A DNA stretch of 34,724 nt from Pseudomonadota bacterium (GCA_021835845.1 JAKBJU010000021.1:1-34724); one strand, 5' to 3'; positions 26,101-34,485 are shown, counted from the stretch's first letter. Notes: generated by a model not told the origin, from the sequence alone. Program-made: numbers and translations.

Positions 26101-27649
26101 GAAACTTGTGCGCACGGGCAAGCCGATCCCGGGCTTTTTCAGACAGCTTGCGCTCGGTGATGTCGCGAGACAGCATCATAAAGCGTTTGCCGCGCACACC
26201 CCTGTCGGCCTTGGCCGCCACGGAAAGTTCAAACCATCTCTCCCCCTGAGGCAGACCGATCCGAATAACCTGGCCGTGAGAATAGCCGTTTTCCGCTGCA
26301 TCCCTGAGCGCAGCCATAACGGTATTGGCCGCATCCCGCGGCAGCATTTCGTCAACGGTATGGCCAAGCAGCGTTTCTTTTTGCGCAGCAAGCAAATCCG
26401 GATCGTGGGCCCAGATATTAAAATACTCTCCGTTCTCGCCCAGATCGAACAACAGGTCCGGAATGGCTTGCATGGTCGCTTCCAGATCGCCATATAAATC
26501 TTGCAATGCCTGTTTGCTGGCAATCAGTTCATGGTTCAAGTCCAGGGCAAGCTGGATGGAGCGCCTGCGCCCACTCACCAGCAGCCAGGTGATCAGGGTG
26601 ATCAGCAGGCTGACAAAAATGCCGCCGCCGGCAATCCAGTCGGGTTGCTTGCTGTCGATTCGGGATGCCATCGCCGGCAGCGAGGCAATCCGCATCGTCC
26701 ATCCGCGTCCGTCAATTTCCAGATGCCGGGTCAATATAAAGCGCGAGCGGGGTTGGCTGCCTGGAGCCGAGTCATACATCAGAGTGCCGTTCGACGTGCC
26801 GCTGCCATCGTAGAAATGGATGTCGAACTCGCTGGCACGCTCGCCGTAAATGCCTTGCATCAGATCGCCAACCCGGAATACCGAATAGACCCACCCGACG
26901 AGACTGGCACGGCGCTCGGCCAAGGTGGCGTGCGGCATGCCTTTGCGGTAAACGGGAAGGTACATCAGAAAACCGGACTGGATGTCTTTCCCGGTTTCCT
27001 GAACCAGCGCCACCTTGCCCGATATCGTGGCCTGACCGGTATCACGCGCCTGCTCCATCGCCTTGCATCTGACCGGCTCGGAATACATGTCATAACCGAA
27101 GGCGCGCTGGTTGCGCCAATTGAAGGGTTCCAGGTAGACAATCGAAGTATAGAACTCGCGCTTGCCTTCCGGTTTGATGGTGTATTCAGGAAAGCCCTGC
27201 CTGCGGATCGTGGCGATATGGCTCTTCAATTCCGCGGGCTGGATGAGCTGCGCAAAGCCGATGCCCTGGATGCCGGGATAAATGGCATCCAGATGCAGCC
27301 CCGCCACATAATTCCTGAATTCCTCGCGATCCACATTCCCCGAGGCGTTGAACAAGGCCTGGGCCCCTCGCAATGCCTGCTGATACAGCTGCAGGCGGTT
27401 TTTTGTTTTTTCGATCGCATCACGAGCGCGGAAATCGAAATAATCCCGGGCGTCCCGGACGACAGCCTGCCTTTCGACTCGCCACAACATGTACGTGGAT
27501 GCCAGACAGAAGACCAGTACCAGCCATGGGAGGAAGTATCCGAAGCGCACCCATTTCGAGGTTCGAGAGAGTTCAGCCGGAAGCGAGAAATCGACCGGCG
27601 ATGATGTTTGAAGATCGTTTTGCATCTGCTGCCAATTGCCCGTTCCCAT
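23153..27649 (-). CDS. Membrane sensor with CHASE, four PAS, GAF, GGDEF and EAL domains
   Basis: A 1498-residue c-di-GMP signalling protein. Order: TM1 about 36-56; periplasmic CHASE domain about 75-330 (with VFNASGNVD-like ALFNASGNVDREEF and YPGIQGIGFAQLI); TM2 about 336-358; PAS1 about 375-500; GAF about 520-690; PAS2, PAS3 and PAS4 about 700-1065, with three RDITERK linkers; GGDEF about 1075-1230; EAL about 1245-1490. The cyclase motif GGDEF is intact (near 1138). The EAL side keeps GAEALIRW, DDFGTGYSSL and AEGIET, so both synthesis and breakdown of c-di-GMP are possible. The start at 27649 has no clear Shine-Dalgarno; ATG 27625 is an alternative. The next gene, an HDOD protein, overlaps by ATGA and is the likely partner. 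The signal sensed is unknown. Confidence 0.95.
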   Translation of the reverse strand: MGTGNWQQMQNDLQTSSPVDFSLPAELSRTSKWVRFGYFLPWLVLVFCLASTYMLWRVERQAVVRDARDYFDFRARDAIEKTKNRLQLYQQALRGAQALFNASGNVDREEFRNYVAGLHLDAIYPGIQGIGFAQLIQPAELKSHIATIRRQGFPEYTIKPEGKREFYTSIVYLEPFNWRNQRAFGYDMYSEPVRCKAMEQARDTGQATISGKVALVQETGKDIQSGFLMYLPVYRKGMPHATLAERRASLVGWVYSVFRVGDLMQGIYGERASEFDIHFYDGSGTSNGTLMYDSAPGSQPRSRFILTRHLEIDGRGWTMRIASLPAMASRIDSKQPDWIAGGGIFVSLLITLITWLLVSGRRRSIQLALDLNHELIASKQALQDLYGDLEATMQAIPDLLFDLGENGEYFNIWAHDPDLLAAQKETLLGHTVDEMLPRDAANTVMAALRDAAENGYSHGQVIRIGLPQGERWFELSVAAKADRGVRGKRFMMLSRDITERKLSEKARDRLARAHKFLSESDGLLVRSGNEQELLSEICRLSVETGGYLMAWVGYAEQDDAKSVRVVASSGYEEGYLENVRISWADDELGQGPGGVAIRTGATVFHQDFQNDPGSVPWREAIARRGVRSVIAIPLVVDNRILGIFSAYSAEPNAFVPEEVTLLETLAQDLSYGIETLRGRAAQLSLERESLKNRTLLRNASDGIHILDAEGNLIEASDSFCAMLGYERNEAIGMNVSCWEVELDGTELAGAFKALFARPVGGHARTQIETRHRRKDGSIFDAEVSYMLLELDGKPVSFCSSRDITERKRNELELRKFKAIIESTDEAVVSKSLTGIINSWNHGAERVFGYKAEEAIGCPIQMLVPVDFLDEESEVLARISRGESIDQYETVRVRKDGRLIDVTITICPILDDRGKVIGASKIARDITERKHAEEILRINASVFDNSQEAIVITDADNAITDVNPAFTRITGYAREEVIGKTPRLLSSGRQDKAFYAEMWQSLKQQGTWRGEIWNRRKSGEIYAELLSISLICDDKGKIQRHVGVFSDINYLKEHEAELSRIAHYDALTGIPNRTLLADRMRQAIAKAARDQNMLAVCYLDLDGFKSVNDTLGHEAGDQVLIEMAHRIGNTIRGGDTVARLGGDEFVVLLSGLEQGEECVTTLERLLATIAQPVSAKNDALVLGASIGVSLYPLDDEDPDTLLRHADQAMYVAKQSGKNRFHIYDPEMDLRAHSHNEFVGSVRRGLEQGEFELFYQPKIDLRTQELIGAEALIRWRHPERGLLLPAEFLHPIENSEIDIDMGDWVVTSALEQLDKWRRGGLDIEVSVNISAYHLESSRFVEKLRQQLAKYPGIPHARLQIEVLETAALADFFRVNEVIGACRKFGVSFALDDFGTGYSSLAYLRNLPVDVLKIDQSFVRNMLEDRGDMAIVQGIVALAEAFNRQTVAEGIETMEHYQALLDMGCDAGQGFGIARPMPADELADWRMSQTALEGDTPKGHL

Positions 27650-27703
27650 ACCGATTCGCGGCGATATTTTACAGCAGGTCTAAATCCCAGGCAAAAAACG
27701 GTG

Positions 27704-27709
27704 ATTATA
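27704..27709 (-). promoter_or_regulatory. Probable -10 element for the GGDEF-EAL/HDOD operon
   Basis: The minus strand reads a perfect TATAAT at 27709-27704, 55 bp before the GGDEF-EAL start, in the 95-bp gap after folB. No good -35 is visible at 16-18 bp spacing, so an activator or an upstream element may be needed. Confidence 0.45.
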
Positions 27710-27744
27710 ACATTGACTTGTCCGGGGAATAGCCCGGCGGCCTG

Positions 27745-28101
27745 TCAGGATGCGCTCCCCCGCTCCATCCTGACGCCGAGGCGCTTCACGCCGTTCATCG
27801 CGTCGATCTTGGCGACCGAAAGCCTCACCCAGGGCGAGCCGAATTCGGAGAGGACGATTTGCGCGAGATGCTCCGCAAGCGATTCGAGCAGCGAGAAGGA
27901 ATGGGAGGCAAGCACTTCCCTGACCCGGCCGACGACCTTGCCGTAGTCGATGGTGTCGGCTATGTCGTCGCTCGCCAATTCTTCCTTTCCCGGAAGGCCG
28001 ATTTCGAAGTCGATTTCGAGAGGCTGGGGAATCTTTCTCTCCCATTCGTAGATGCCTATCAGGGTTTCCGCCCGTAGGGCCTTTATGAAGATGACGTCCA
28101 T
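27745..28101 (-). CDS. folB: Dihydroneopterin aldolase FolB
   Basis: Folate biosynthesis enzyme converting 7,8-dihydroneopterin to 6-hydroxymethyl-dihydropterin and glycolaldehyde. The 118-residue protein begins with the family opening MDVIFIKALRAETLIGIYEWE and has DTIDYGKVV, SFSLLESLAEHLAQIVL (active-site Glu) and the late Lys in RLSVAKIDA. I start at the ATG at 28101, which gives the usual FolB N-terminus. An in-frame ATG at 28137 would add twelve residues; neither has a clear Shine-Dalgarno. It is divergent from plsY, the usual arrangement in beta- and gammaproteobacteria. Confidence 0.93.
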   Translation of the reverse strand: MDVIFIKALRAETLIGIYEWERKIPQPLEIDFEIGLPGKEELASDDIADTIDYGKVVGRVREVLASHSFSLLESLAEHLAQIVLSEFGSPWVRLSVAKIDAMNGVKRLGVRMERGSAS

Positions 28102-28152
28102 TTTGGGTTCAATGCAGGTAGAATTGCGGTTCGACATTTTAGAATATTTGGC

Positions 28153-28758
28153 ATGCCCAAGATAGCGATAATTCTCTTCTCCTACCTCGCAGGATCGGTA
28201 TCGTTCGCGGTTCTGTCGAGCCGGCTGTTCAGGCTTCCCGACCCGAGAACCTACGGATCGGGCAACCCCGGCGCAACCAACGTGTTGAGGACCGGGAAGA
28301 AGGCCGCCGCAGCCTTCACCCTTTTCGGCGACGGGATCAAGGGCACGTTCGCCGTCCTTCTCGCCCAGCATTATTTCCAGGCCCCTGCCGTGATTGCCGC
28401 GGCTGCGCTTTCGGTTTTCCTCGGGCACCTGTTTCCGGTCTTCCTGAAATTCAGGGGCGGCAAGGGGGTCGCCACCGCCCTCGGCATATCGTTCGCGCTG
28501 GATTTCCGGCTGGGGGCTGCTGTCGCGGGAACATGGCTGGTCGTATTCCTGGTCTCCCGGATATCGTCGCTCTCGGCGCTCGCCTCGGCCATTCTTGCCC
28601 CGCTCTACGCCCTGTTTTTCCTGGGGGCAAACATCCTGACGCTCGCCGTGCTCACCATGTGCCTGCTGCTCGTCTGGCGCCACAAATCCAATATCGCGAA
28701 GCTGGTGAACGGGGAAGAAGGCGCCTTCAGGAGCCGAAAAGATCCCACCTCGCCCTGA
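28153..28758 (+). CDS. plsY: Glycerol-3-phosphate acyltransferase PlsY
   Basis: Inner membrane enzyme that acylates glycerol-3-phosphate from acyl-phosphate, the first step of phospholipid synthesis. The 201-residue protein has five TM segments and all three conserved motifs: [16 protein letters not shown] (about 36-51), [13 protein letters not shown], and [13 protein letters not shown] (about 100-112). The start follows TM-like residues immediately ([15 protein letters not shown]). Its 3' end overlaps the convergent tsaD gene by 32 bp, so the last ten codons of each are shared on opposite strands. It sits divergent from folB. Confidence 0.95.
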   Translation: MPKIAIILFSYLAGSVSFAVLSSRLFRLPDPRTYGSGNPGATNVLRTGKKAAAAFTLFGDGIKGTFAVLLAQHYFQAPAVIAAAALSVFLGHLFPVFLKFRGGKGVATALGISFALDFRLGAAVAGTWLVVFLVSRISSLSALASAILAPLYALFFLGANILTLAVLTMCLLLVWRHKSNIAKLVNGEEGAFRSRKDPTSP

Positions 28759-29725
28759 CGGAAAATCCGGTTTCCGGGGCCGCTCCCATTAGATAGCGCA
28801 TCGCCCCGGCAAAGGCGATCATGGCGCCGTTGTCGGTGCAGAATTCGAGATCGGGATAATAGACCTCGATTTCCCCCGCCCCGGCGGCCAGCCTTCTCCT
28901 CAGCTCGCTGTTGGCGCTCACGCCTCCCGCAACAACCAGCCTGGACAAGCCGCACCGCCTCACGGCATCCAGCGATTTCTTCACCAGAACCTCGACTATC
29001 GCATCCTGAAAGGCCCGGGCGATGTCCGCGCGCGTCCGGTCGTCGCCTTCCTGGCTCCTGACGAGGGTGAGGGCAGCGGTCTTGAGGCCGCTGAAGCTGA
29101 AATCGAGATCGGCGCTCCCCAGCATCGGGCGGGGCAGGCGGAAGCGGGCAGGATCCCCCCGCTCGGCGAGCCTGGAAAGCGCAGCGCCTCCCGGATAGCC
29201 CAGCCCGAGAAGCTTCGCCGTCTTGTCGAAAGCCTCCCCGGCGGCGTCATCCAGGGTGTCGCCCAGGAGAACGTAGTTTCCCATGGCTTCCACCCGGATC
29301 AGCTGGGTATGCCCCCCCGAGACGAGCAATGCGACGAAGGGGAAATCGGGCGCGGGTTTTGCGAGCAGGGGGGAGAGCAGATGGCCTTCGAGGTGATGCA
29401 CCCCGATCACGGGTTTCTTCAGGGCAAACCCCAGGGACGCGCCTATGGACGCGCCGACCAGCAGCGCACCTGCGAGCCCCGGCCCCTTGGTGTAGGCGAT
29501 GCCGTCGATGTCGGCAAGCGATTTTCCGGATTTGCCGAGCACATCCCTGACGAGCGGAATCACGCGCCGGATGTGGTCGCGCGAGGCGAGTTCGGGGACC
29601 ACCCCGCCGTATTCGCCGTGCATCGCGACCTGGGTATGGAGCGCGTGGGCGAGCAGGCCGCGTTCGGTGTCGTAGAGCGCAACGCCGGTTTCGTCGCAGG
29701 AAGTTTCGATTCCGAGTACAAGCAT
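28727..29725 (-). CDS. tsaD: tRNA threonylcarbamoyladenosine transferase TsaD
   Basis: Catalytic subunit of the t6A37 tRNA modification complex (with TsaB and TsaE). The 332-residue protein starts [19 protein letters not shown], has the metal-binding HHLEGHL (near 108-114), [27 protein letters not shown] and the C-terminal [12 protein letters not shown] and [10 protein letters not shown] segments, all diagnostic. Length is normal for the family. It is divergent from rpsU and the two genes share a short palindromic promoter region. The 3' end overlaps plsY by 32 bp. Confidence 0.97.
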   Translation of the reverse strand: MLVLGIETSCDETGVALYDTERGLLAHALHTQVAMHGEYGGVVPELASRDHIRRVIPLVRDVLGKSGKSLADIDGIAYTKGPGLAGALLVGASIGASLGFALKKPVIGVHHLEGHLLSPLLAKPAPDFPFVALLVSGGHTQLIRVEAMGNYVLLGDTLDDAAGEAFDKTAKLLGLGYPGGAALSRLAERGDPARFRLPRPMLGSADLDFSFSGLKTAALTLVRSQEGDDRTRADIARAFQDAIVEVLVKKSLDAVRRCGLSRLVVAGGVSANSELRRRLAAGAGEIEVYYPDLEFCTDNGAMIAFAGAMRYLMGAAPETGFSVRARWDLFGS

Positions 29726-29759
29726 GGGGGCAGTTTAGCCTTAAAGAAATTCGCATGCA

Positions 29760-29783
29760 AAGATACCATCTTTCTGGTATCAT
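29760..29783. promoter_or_regulatory. Inverted repeat with extended -10 elements for rpsU and tsaD
   Basis: GATACCA (29762-29768), six bases, TGGTATC (29775-29781). Read on plus, the right arm gives the extended -10 TGG-TATCAT (29775-29783), pointing at rpsU. Read on minus, the left arm gives TGG-TATCTT (29768-29760), pointing at tsaD. One small palindrome thus supplies both divergent -10 regions. No strong -35 is visible on either side, as is usual for extended -10 promoters. Confidence 0.5.
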
Positions 29784-29817
29784 GCGAGGTTTTCAATTTC
29801 AGATTAAGGATCAGCCG

Positions 29818-30030
29818 ATGCCGAGCGTAAGGGTCAAGGAAAACGAGCCGTTTGAAGTCGCGATGCGCCGCTTCAAGCGCACCATCGAAAAAACCGGTCT
29901 TCTGACCGAACTTCGCGCACGCGAATTCTATGAAAAGCCGACTGCAGAGCGCAAGCGCAAGATGGCTGCCGCAGTGAAGCGCCACTACAAGAGGCTGCGC
30001 AATCAGGTTCTCCCCCCCAAGCTGTATTGA
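29818..30030 (+). CDS. rpsU: 30S ribosomal protein S21
   Basis: Small basic ribosomal protein needed for initiation. The 70 residues read [19 protein letters not shown] then the Lys/Arg-rich body [18 protein letters not shown], a normal S21. The ATG at 29818 is preceded by AAGGA at eight-base spacing; an earlier in-frame ATG at 29755 lies upstream of the promoter and would give a 21-residue extension not found in S21. It heads the macromolecular synthesis operon rpsU-yqeY-dnaG-rpoD. The stop overlaps the yqeY start (TGATG). Confidence 0.97.
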   Translation: MPSVRVKENEPFEVAMRRFKRTIEKTGLLTELRAREFYEKPTAERKRKMAAAVKRHYKRLRNQVLPPKLY

Positions 30031-30476
30031 TGGCTCTCAAGGAAAGGATCACCGAGGACATGAAGGCTGCGATGCGCAGCCGTGATGTCGCCCGCCTTTC
30101 CGCCATCAGGCTGCTTCTCGCAACGATCAAACAGAAGGAAGTGGACGAGCGCCGCGAGCTCAATGACGCGGACGTGGTCTCCGCCATCGAAAGGATGATC
30201 AAGCAGCGGCGCGATTCGATTTCGCAGTACGAGGCCGCGTCCAGGCAGGATCTCGCGGATGCGGAAAAGTTCGAGCTTTCGGTATTGCAGGCCTACATGC
30301 CGCAGCAGATGGATGCCGCGGAAATCGCCAATGAAGTGGACGCCGCAGTTATCGAGTCGGGCGCATCCGGCCCCGCTGACATGGGCAAGGTGATGGCTCT
30401 GCTCAAGGCCAAACTCGCGGGGCGTGCCGACATGGGCGCAGTATCTTCCGCTGTCAAGACCAGGCTTTCCAGATAG
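30030..30476 (+). CDS. GatB/YqeY domain protein
   Basis: A 148-residue helical protein of the YqeY family, which resembles the C-terminal tRNA-binding tail of the amidotransferase subunit GatB. Typical features are the start [37 protein letters not shown], and the C-terminal GPADMGKVMALLKAKLAGRADM. The ATG at 30030 overlaps the rpsU stop; a TTG just before it (30027) is less likely. The position between rpsU and dnaG is common in proteobacteria. The cellular role is not well known; tRNA binding is a suggestion from homology. Confidence 0.93.
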   Translation: MALKERITEDMKAAMRSRDVARLSAIRLLLATIKQKEVDERRELNDADVVSAIERMIKQRRDSISQYEAASRQDLADAEKFELSVLQAYMPQQMDAAEIANEVDAAVIESGASGPADMGKVMALLKAKLAGRADMGAVSSAVKTRLSR

Positions 30477-30492
30477 CCCTCCCCTGCGGGCA

Positions 30493-32268
30493 ATGATTCC
30501 GCAATCTTTCATCCAGGACCTGCTCAACCGGATCGACATCGTCGATGTCGTGGGCCGCCATGTCCAGCTGAAAAAGGCTGGCGCAAACTACCAGGCCTGC
30601 TGCCCCTTCCACGACGAGAAAACCCCCTCCTTCACGGTAAGCCCGACCAAGCAGTTCTACCACTGCTTCGGCTGCGGCGCGCACGGCAACGCGATCGGAT
30701 TCGTCATGGCCTATGGCGGGCTGAATTACGTCGAAGCCATCAGGGATCTCGCGGGGAGTCTCGGCCTTGCGGTTCCCGAAGAAGCCGGAAGCCGGCCCGA
30801 GAAGGCATCTCCCGATCTTTCCGGGATCATGCAGAAGGCGACGAAATATTACCGGGAAGAGCTCAAGAAATCGGCAGCGGCGATAGATTACCTCAAGAAG
30901 CGCGGGCTTTCAGGCGAGATCGCCGCGCATTTCGGAATAGGCTACGCGCCTTCCGACTGGCGAAATCTTGCGAAGATTTTCCCCGACTACGATTCGGAGC
31001 AGCTTGTCGAGGCGGGCCTCGTCATTTCCGGCGAAGGCAAGCGCTACGACCGCTTCAGGGACAGGATCATGTTCCCGATACTCGACGCGAGGGGAAGGAT
31101 CATCGGCTTCGGGGGAAGGGTTCTCGGGGCGGGGGAACCCAAATACCTGAACTCCCCCGAAACCCCGCTTTTCGAGAAGGGGCGCGAGCTTTACGGCCTT
31201 TTTCAGGCGCGGCGTGCGATCCAGGACGCATCGAAAGTCCTGGTGGTGGAAGGCTATATGGACGTGGTTGCGCTCGCCCAGAACGGCATCCATTACGCCG
31301 TCGCAACCCTGGGAACCGCAACCACGCCGATTCATGTGCAAAAGCTGATGCGGCAGTCGGACCATGTGTTTTTCTGCTTCGACGGGGACAATGCCGGCAG
31401 GCGCGCGGCATGGCGCGCGCTGGAGAACAGCCTCTCCCAGCTTGCCGACGGAAAAGACATTTCCTTCCTTTTCCTTCCCCAGGGAGAAGATCCGGACAGC
31501 TTCGTCAGGAGCCGCGGCAGACAGGCATTCGAAGCCCTGCTTGCAGAAGCGCTGCCGCTTTCCACCTTCCTGGTCAACGAGCTTTCGGCGAAGGCGAATC
31601 TCAACAGCGAGGAGGGACGGGCGCGCTTTCTCCACGAGGCAAGACCCCTCATTTCGGAAGTGAAGGCGCCCAATCTCGGGCTGATGCTGAGAAAACGCAT
31701 CGCGCAGATCGCCAGGATCGAGCTTGCGGAACTCGAAGCCCTTTTCCATGTCCAACCGTCCAGAAGGTCAGAAAAAATCCCCCCCAGAAAAAGCGTTGGC
31801 AAGAAACCCGATGTGGTCAGGAAGCTGCTCGAAATGCTCATGCATTCTCCCGCACTTGCTACACTTGTGGATAGGGGGGAGATCGCCTCCCAGGAAAGCG
31901 TCGCCGGGAGCGGCGAAGCCGCCGCCCTGGCGAAGCTTCTGGACTTTCTCGCGGAAGAAGGCGCGGTCGGCACTGCGGCGATCATGGAGCATTTCAGGGG
32001 AAGCGCGATGGATGCGCTCCTCGATGAAATCAGGCCGGGACTTTTCCGCCTGGAAGAAGCCGGCCTGAACGAGGAAGAACTGGAGAGAGAGTTCATCGAC
32101 GCCTGGAAACAGTACCAGGAGCGGCTCTGCAGAGCCAGGATGGACAGGCTGCTCGATGCGGCGAATTCTTCCGGGTGGACGGAAGCCGGGAAGGCGGAAT
32201 ATCTGAGCCTGCAGCAGCGGTTAAATTTGTTTCAGAAAAGCGAAACCGGGGGAGAATTTAGGGTATAA
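30493..32268 (+). CDS. dnaG: DNA primase DnaG
   Basis: Makes RNA primers for DNA replication. The 591-residue protein has the N-terminal CHC2 zinc finger (Cys37, His40, Cys58, Cys61 in CCPFHDEKTPSF and FYHCFGCG), the RNA polymerase core with FGGRVLG and PKYLNSPETPLFEKG, the TOPRIM motif VVEGYMDVVAL followed by FDGDNAGRRAA with its acidic pair, and a C-terminal helical domain for DnaB binding. The start at 30493 lies 17 bases after the yqeY stop and gives the standard MIPQSFIQDLLNRIDIVDV opening. The stop codon TAA is inside the TATAAT of the internal rpoD promoter. Confidence 0.97.
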   Translation: MIPQSFIQDLLNRIDIVDVVGRHVQLKKAGANYQACCPFHDEKTPSFTVSPTKQFYHCFGCGAHGNAIGFVMAYGGLNYVEAIRDLAGSLGLAVPEEAGSRPEKASPDLSGIMQKATKYYREELKKSAAAIDYLKKRGLSGEIAAHFGIGYAPSDWRNLAKIFPDYDSEQLVEAGLVISGEGKRYDRFRDRIMFPILDARGRIIGFGGRVLGAGEPKYLNSPETPLFEKGRELYGLFQARRAIQDASKVLVVEGYMDVVALAQNGIHYAVATLGTATTPIHVQKLMRQSDHVFFCFDGDNAGRRAAWRALENSLSQLADGKDISFLFLPQGEDPDSFVRSRGRQAFEALLAEALPLSTFLVNELSAKANLNSEEGRARFLHEARPLISEVKAPNLGLMLRKRIAQIARIELAELEALFHVQPSRRSEKIPPRKSVGKKPDVVRKLLEMLMHSPALATLVDRGEIASQESVAGSGEAAALAKLLDFLAEEGAVGTAAIMEHFRGSAMDALLDEIRPGLFRLEEAGLNEEELEREFIDAWKQYQERLCRARMDRLLDAANSSGWTEAGKAEYLSLQQRLNLFQKSETGGEFRV

Positions 32269-32269
32269 T
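32264..32269 (+). promoter_or_regulatory. Internal rpoD promoter (-10)
   Basis: A perfect TATAAT at 32264-32269 contains the dnaG stop (TAA 32266-32268) and lies 38 bp before the rpoD start. The region 17 bp upstream has no good -35. It could give rpoD expression independent of rpsU and dnaG. Confidence 0.5.
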
Positions 32270-32306
32270 GCGCAGTTTTACTACGCATTCTTGACAGGGT
32301 ATGGTG

Positions 32307-34196
32307 ATGGCCAAAGACAGCGAGCAGAGCCTGACCGGGCAAACCGATGTGCAACCGAGCGACCTCGAGGAGCGGCGCATCCGCCTGAAGAATCTCATCG
32401 TCCTCGGCAAGGAGCGCGGCTACCTGACCTACGCCGAAATCAACGACCACCTGCCGGACGACATGCTGGACGCCGAGCAGATCGAGGGCGTGATCGGCAT
32501 GATCAACGACATGGGCATTTCCGTCTACGACGAAGCGCCGGATGCCGAAACCCTGCTGATGTCGGACGCCGCCGTGGTGACCGACGAGGATGTGGTCGAG
32601 GAGGCCGAAGCAGCTCTTTCCACCGTGGATTCCGAATTCGGCAGGACCACCGACCCCGTCAGGATGTACATGCGGGAGATGGGCTCGGTCGAGCTGCTGA
32701 CCCGCGAGGGTGAAATCGAGATCGCGAAAAGGATCGAGGAAGGCCTGAAATACATGATCCAGGCGATTTCCGCCTGCCCGACCACGATCGCCGAGATGCT
32801 GGAGATGGTCGATGCGATCGAGCGCGAGGAAATGCGCATCGACGAACTCGTAGACGGCGTCATCGATGCGAACGCCGCGGAGGAAGCGCTTCCGATGGAA
32901 GCCGAAGCCGCAATGGATTCCGACCTCGACATGGAAGAGGACGACGAGGAAGACGCCGGCGGCATCGCCAGCGCCAGCCTGCTGAAGCTGAAGGAAGACG
33001 CCATGGTGCATTTCGCGGTGATCCGCGAAGCCTTCGAAAGGATGCAGCAGAAGCGCGCGGAAGGGCAGCAGGATGCGGAATATGCCGACCTGCAGGAAAA
33101 AATCTCCAGGGAGCTGCTTTCCATCCGTTTTTCCGCCAAGAAGGTCGAGGCTTTCTGCGACAGCCTGCGCATGCTGGTCGACGAAGTCAGGGGCTACGAG
33201 CGCGAAATCATGACGCTTTGCGTGAACAAGGCGGGGATGCCGCGCACCCATTTCATCAAGGTCTTCGTCGGCAACGAAGTGAACGCGGACTGGGTCGCCG
33301 GCGAGATCGGGGGCGGCCACTCCTACAGCGAGGCGCTTTCCAGATTCCAGCATGCCGTCATCGAACAGCAGCAGAAAATCCTGTCGGTGCAGCACCTGGC
33401 CGGAATGCCCATCAAGGATCTGAAGGAAATCAACCGGCAGATGTCCACCGGTGAAGCGCGGGCGAGACGAGCCAAGCGCGAGATGACCGAAGCCAACCTG
33501 CGCCTCGTGATCTCGATCGCGAAGAAATACACCAACCGCGGATTGCAGTTTCTCGACCTGATCCAGGAAGGCAACATCGGCCTGATGAAGGCGGTGGACA
33601 AGTTCGAATACCGGCGCGGCTACAAGTTCTCGACCTATGCCACATGGTGGATCAGGCAGGCGATCACGCGCTCCATCGCCGACCAGGCGAGGACCATCCG
33701 GATTCCGGTGCACATGATCGAGACGATCAACAAGATGAATCGCATCTCCCGCCAGATACTGCAGGAAACCGGGCTGGAACCGGATCCCTCGGTGCTCGCC
33801 GAGAAGATGGAAATGCCGGAAGACAAGATCAGGAAAATCCTCAAGATTTCCAAGGAGCCGATCTCCATGGAGACGCCGATCGGCGACGACGACGATTCGC
33901 ACCTCGGGGACTTCATCGAGGACGCCGCCACCATGGCGCCGGTGGAGGCCGCGGTCTATGCGAGCCTGAGGGGAGTCACCAAGGACATCCTCGACACCCT
34001 CACCCCGCGGGAAGCGAAGGTATTGAGAATGCGCTTCGGCATCGAAATGAACACCGACCACACCCTGGAAGAAGTCGGCAAGCAGTTCGACGTCACGCGC
34101 GAGCGCATCCGCCAGATCGAGGCGAAGGCGCTGAGGAAACTCAGGCACCCCTCCCGCTCCGAGCGCCTCCGGAGCTTTCTCGACAATGAAGCCTGA
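32307..34196 (+). CDS. rpoD: Housekeeping sigma factor RpoD (sigma-70)
   Basis: Primary sigma factor, 629 residues. Region 1.1 is at the N-terminus (to ~80), region 1.2 has [21 protein letters not shown], then a non-conserved insert with an acidic stretch ([14 protein letters not shown] near 205). Core regions 2.1-2.4 follow, with [20 protein letters not shown] and [15 protein letters not shown], region 3 with [13 protein letters not shown], and region 4.2 with [21 protein letters not shown] prefer the ATG at 32307 (MAKDSEQS) over 32301, since AGGG is seven bases upstream of the former and almost touches the latter. The last codons and the stop form one arm of a 15-bp perfect hairpin. Confidence 0.97.
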   Translation: MAKDSEQSLTGQTDVQPSDLEERRIRLKNLIVLGKERGYLTYAEINDHLPDDMLDAEQIEGVIGMINDMGISVYDEAPDAETLLMSDAAVVTDEDVVEEAEAALSTVDSEFGRTTDPVRMYMREMGSVELLTREGEIEIAKRIEEGLKYMIQAISACPTTIAEMLEMVDAIEREEMRIDELVDGVIDANAAEEALPMEAEAAMDSDLDMEEDDEEDAGGIASASLLKLKEDAMVHFAVIREAFERMQQKRAEGQQDAEYADLQEKISRELLSIRFSAKKVEAFCDSLRMLVDEVRGYEREIMTLCVNKAGMPRTHFIKVFVGNEVNADWVAGEIGGGHSYSEALSRFQHAVIEQQQKILSVQHLAGMPIKDLKEINRQMSTGEARARRAKREMTEANLRLVISIAKKYTNRGLQFLDLIQEGNIGLMKAVDKFEYRRGYKFSTYATWWIRQAITRSIADQARTIRIPVHMIETINKMNRISRQILQETGLEPDPSVLAEKMEMPEDKIRKILKISKEPISMETPIGDDDDSHLGDFIEDAATMAPVEAAVYASLRGVTKDILDTLTPREAKVLRMRFGIEMNTDHTLEEVGKQFDVTRERIRQIEAKALRKLRHPSRSERLRSFLDNEA

Positions 34197-34218
34197 GCCG
34201 AAAGGCTCAGGCTTCATT
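34185..34218 (+). other. 15-bp perfect stem-loop with GAAA tetraloop at the rpoD stop
   Basis: AATGAAGCCTGAGCC (34185-34199), loop GAAA, GGCTCAGGCTTCATT (34204-34218). The left arm encodes the last residues and the TGA stop (34194-34196) of rpoD. GAAA closed by C-G is an extra-stable GNRA loop. No T-run follows, so it is not a standard intrinsic terminator; it may protect the mRNA 3' end or aid a Rho-type stop. Confidence 0.85.
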
Positions 34219-34224
34219 GCGGCG

Positions 34225-34248
34225 CAGACTAACCTTCGGGTTATGTCG
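34225..34248 (+). other. Second stable hairpin with UUCG loop after rpoD
   Basis: TAACC (34230-34234), loop TTCG, GGTTA (34239-34243), extended outward by GAC/GTC with one bulged T. A C(UUCG)G loop is unusually stable. As with the hairpin before it, no T-run follows. The two lie back to back between rpoD and the tRNA gene. Confidence 0.6.
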
Positions 34249-34300
34249 CAGCCACAACGAGGACTGATGCAAGGGAATGATGAAATAACAATAAAGTTTC

Positions 34301-34377
<77 letters not shown>

Positions 34378-34386
34378 TTATAAAAC

Positions 34387-34419
34387 AACCGGTTATGATA
34401 ACTCATGGCCGGTTTTTTT
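34387..34419 (+). terminator. Intrinsic terminator of the tRNA gene
   Basis: Stem AACCGGTTATGA (34387-34398), loop TAAC, stem TCATGGCCGGTT (34403-34414), 12 bp with two G-T pairs, followed by T-run 34415-34419. It sits ten bases after the tRNA CCA end. Confidence 0.85.
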
Positions 34420-34438
34420 ATTGACAAAGCCAATCCTG

Positions 34439-34457
34439 TGTGCAAAAGTTTTGCACA
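34439..34457. repeat. 19-bp perfect palindrome before the integrase gene
   Basis: TGTGCAAAA, central G, TTTTGCACA: two perfect 9-bp arms. It lies between the tRNA terminator and the integrase start, 28 bp before the ATG. A good -35 TTGACA (34421-34426) is just upstream but has no matching -10. An operator for a dimeric regulator of integration is plausible; nothing in the window identifies the binding protein. Confidence 0.6.
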
Positions 34458-34485
34458 TGATCCGTTTTTTCGTGGGATATGTGCA

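Noticed and set aside
32232-34217. A 661-codon minus-strand frame opposite rpoD
   Set aside because: Antisense of a fully conserved rpoD; composition (His/Asp/Phe-rich) is typical of reversed GC-rich coding sequence.
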